Source: Apiospora phragmitis
Lineage: Eukaryota; Ascomycota; Sordariomycetes; Amphisphaeriales; Apiosporaceae
Assembly (NCBI GenBank): GCA_038363925.1
Contig: JAQQWL010000002.1
Coordinates: forward strand, 3,720,001 to 3,784,000
DNA: 64,000 nucleotides
Reading direction: 5' to 3'
Made by a program: the position numbers and the translations under genes. The notes under the pieces were generated by a model. That model had not been told where the DNA came from. It saw nothing but the letters and a program-made list of their open reading frames with translations, and ran no database searches. Positions 62,650 to 64,000 of the stretch are shown one piece after another (the stretch's first letter is position 1; each line of letters starts with the position of its first letter).

Positions 62650-64000
62650 AACCTAGCCCCTCTTGTCTTGTCTCCTAGGTGCTAGGCTCCAAGGTCCCCA
62701 TCGCGGAACTCCGTCTGTGTCCAGCTGTCTAATCTGTCTGTCCGTCGTCGTCGTCTTTCCTTGCCAGCCGAGTCCACCGACTGCAGACTGCGCTTCTCGA
62801 GCCACAACTTTTTCTCTCCTACCACTCATTACCACTCTCTCTTCCCCCGTCTTCCCTTCTCTTTCTCTAGCTTGCACGCTATTCGCCTGTCTGCTCGCCC
62901 TAGCGCCTCGCCAAACAGTCGTTACGTCTCGATGGACAGACCATTCACACGCCGTTATATCAAGCACGCTTAAGTCTGTCTTAGCCACGCTCTCTCTCTC
63001 TCTTGGGAACGCTACCCGTCCTCCTCTAGTCGTCTTGTTCGGATCTGCTCCTTGCCCCCCCCCCATAAGGCACGACTAATCAAAAGCCGTTGGACTAGCC
63101 TACAGACCTTGTGTAGTGTTTTTCCTCATTGTCTCTCGCTATTATCTACATACCGTACTACTACGTCGTAGCTACTACTACTACTGCTATCTACCTTACC
63201 CTATTCTACCAACCCTGACCGTCGATTGCTGCTACTGCTACTACCATCACGGCTACATTTTCTCCGACTAGCTACCCGACCTGCTGCAATTTGCACACGG
63301 ACTGGGACTGGCTTGTGTATCAAGTATTCCTGGATATATATTGTTCATTAACCCCAGCCCAGAATAAAATAGGCCAGGCTCATCAGCTACTCCACATTGC
63401 CAGAGCGCCCTTTGTCGACTTTCCTCTTCGGCATTGCCTAAATTGGTCGCAGCGTGCCATACACATCATCTCATCAGACAAATTGCCGTCCCGTTTTGTT
63501 TTTTCCTGGCTCGCTCTCTAACGAGATCGATGTATCTTGCTTGTCCCGGGCCCTGTTCAGTTACATCCTATTAGTCGAGCTTCTCGACCGTCACCACCAC
63601 GCCGGTCCCTCTAGTGTGTCCAAGATACTACCTACGCCGCACCCGCATAGGCACCATCCTCACCTTATGCCCCCAAACTAATAATCTGCCAATATTACCT
63701 GCCATATGTATGCGACACCGACGATCAGATGAGGCTGGGCTTTGCTACCCAAAACAGTCATAAGCCCCGCTTGCTTCCTTTTCTTACTCTTCTAAGCTGG
63801 CCGTCCTCTCCAGCTTATCATATCTCTAAAGGTTATTAGCTCCTATCTATGTCCTCTTCGCTTCCCCCGTTCTTTTTTATTTGAACTCCCATCTTGTCCT
63901 TCTTGCTTGCCCGCCACATTGCTTGTTCGGTTCCGCTCGTTTTCCTTTCCTATGTGCATACATGCTTTGCTGCCAGACTAGTCTTCGTTACGATGATGCT
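62650..64000 (+). promoter_or_regulatory. Pyrimidine-rich tract, probable 5' leader of a gene beyond the window
   Basis: From ~62650 the plus strand is strongly CT-rich, with TCTGTCTGTCC, CTCTCTCTCTCTC (62990-63002), CTACTACTACTACTGC and many TTCC/TTCTT stretches, and continues so to the window end. Open frames inside (62663-63079, 63454-63681) have compositionally biased Ser/Leu/Pro content with no domain. Long CT-rich leaders are typical upstream of large regulatory genes in filamentous ascomycetes. I infer a plus-strand gene starting after 64000. Confidence 0.4.

Noticed and set aside
62663..63079. 138-codon Ser/Leu/Pro-rich frame
   Set aside because: Simple translation of a CT-rich tract; similar frames exist on the other strand and no domain is present.

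Overview
The window is nuclear DNA from a filamentous ascomycete (Pezizomycotina, most likely a Sordariomycete; I cannot name the genus). The evidence is short GT..AG introns (about 50-155 nt), roughly 50% GC, 0.5-9 kb intergenic spaces, and fungal-type genes: a Chs7-family chaperone, UDP-galactopyranose mutase, PMT2, NCE101 and a giant hybrid histidine kinase. Sixteen protein genes can be supported. I see no rRNA, convincing tRNA, CRISPR array or intact mobile element.

Layout. 1-258: 3' end of an O-acetylhomoserine sulfhydrylase-type enzyme. 937-1993 (+): EMC7. 2661-3921 (-): WW-domain protein. 5635-8020 (-): choline-transporter-like Pns1. 9759-10554 (+): Rab GTPase. 11439-13850 (-): PMT2-family O-mannosyltransferase. 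15389-17712 (-): sugar-porter MFS protein. About 8 kb without a recognisable gene follows. 25738-26978 (+): Chs7-family protein. 28458-30023 (+): TFIIH subunit Ssl1. 30619-31890 (-): 4-hydroxyphenylpyruvate dioxygenase (HPPD). 32789-33580 (+): TTC36-like TPR protein. 33592-33850 (-): NCE101. 34326-34983 (+): ribosomal protein eL27. 37389-38812 (-): TPT/DMT sugar-phosphate-type transporter. 43425-45306 (+): UDP-galactopyranose mutase. 47146-54735 (+): a 2,529-residue group X-type hybrid histidine kinase. From 54736 to the end I see no coding region; the last 1.3 kb is pyrimidine-rich like a long 5' leader.

How they fit together. Most genes are unrelated housekeeping or cell-surface genes: ER membrane insertion (EMC7), O-mannosylation (PMT2), galactofuranose supply (UGM), a Chs7-family chaperone, vesicle traffic (Rab) and signalling (histidine kinase). 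The most interesting unit is HPPD transcribed divergently from a TTC36 homologue. In mammals TTC36 is reported to bind and stabilise HPPD, and Aspergillus fumigatus has an unexplained HPPD accessory protein, HmgX, encoded beside its HPPD gene. The pair may be a conserved two-gene tyrosine-catabolism module.

A second theme is sequence quality. I count 24 apparent single-base indels in 11 of the 16 genes, many in homopolymers, including in Ssl1, whose yeast orthologue is essential. I read them as base-calling or assembly errors rather than pseudogenes, and they must be allowed for when using any predicted protein from this window.
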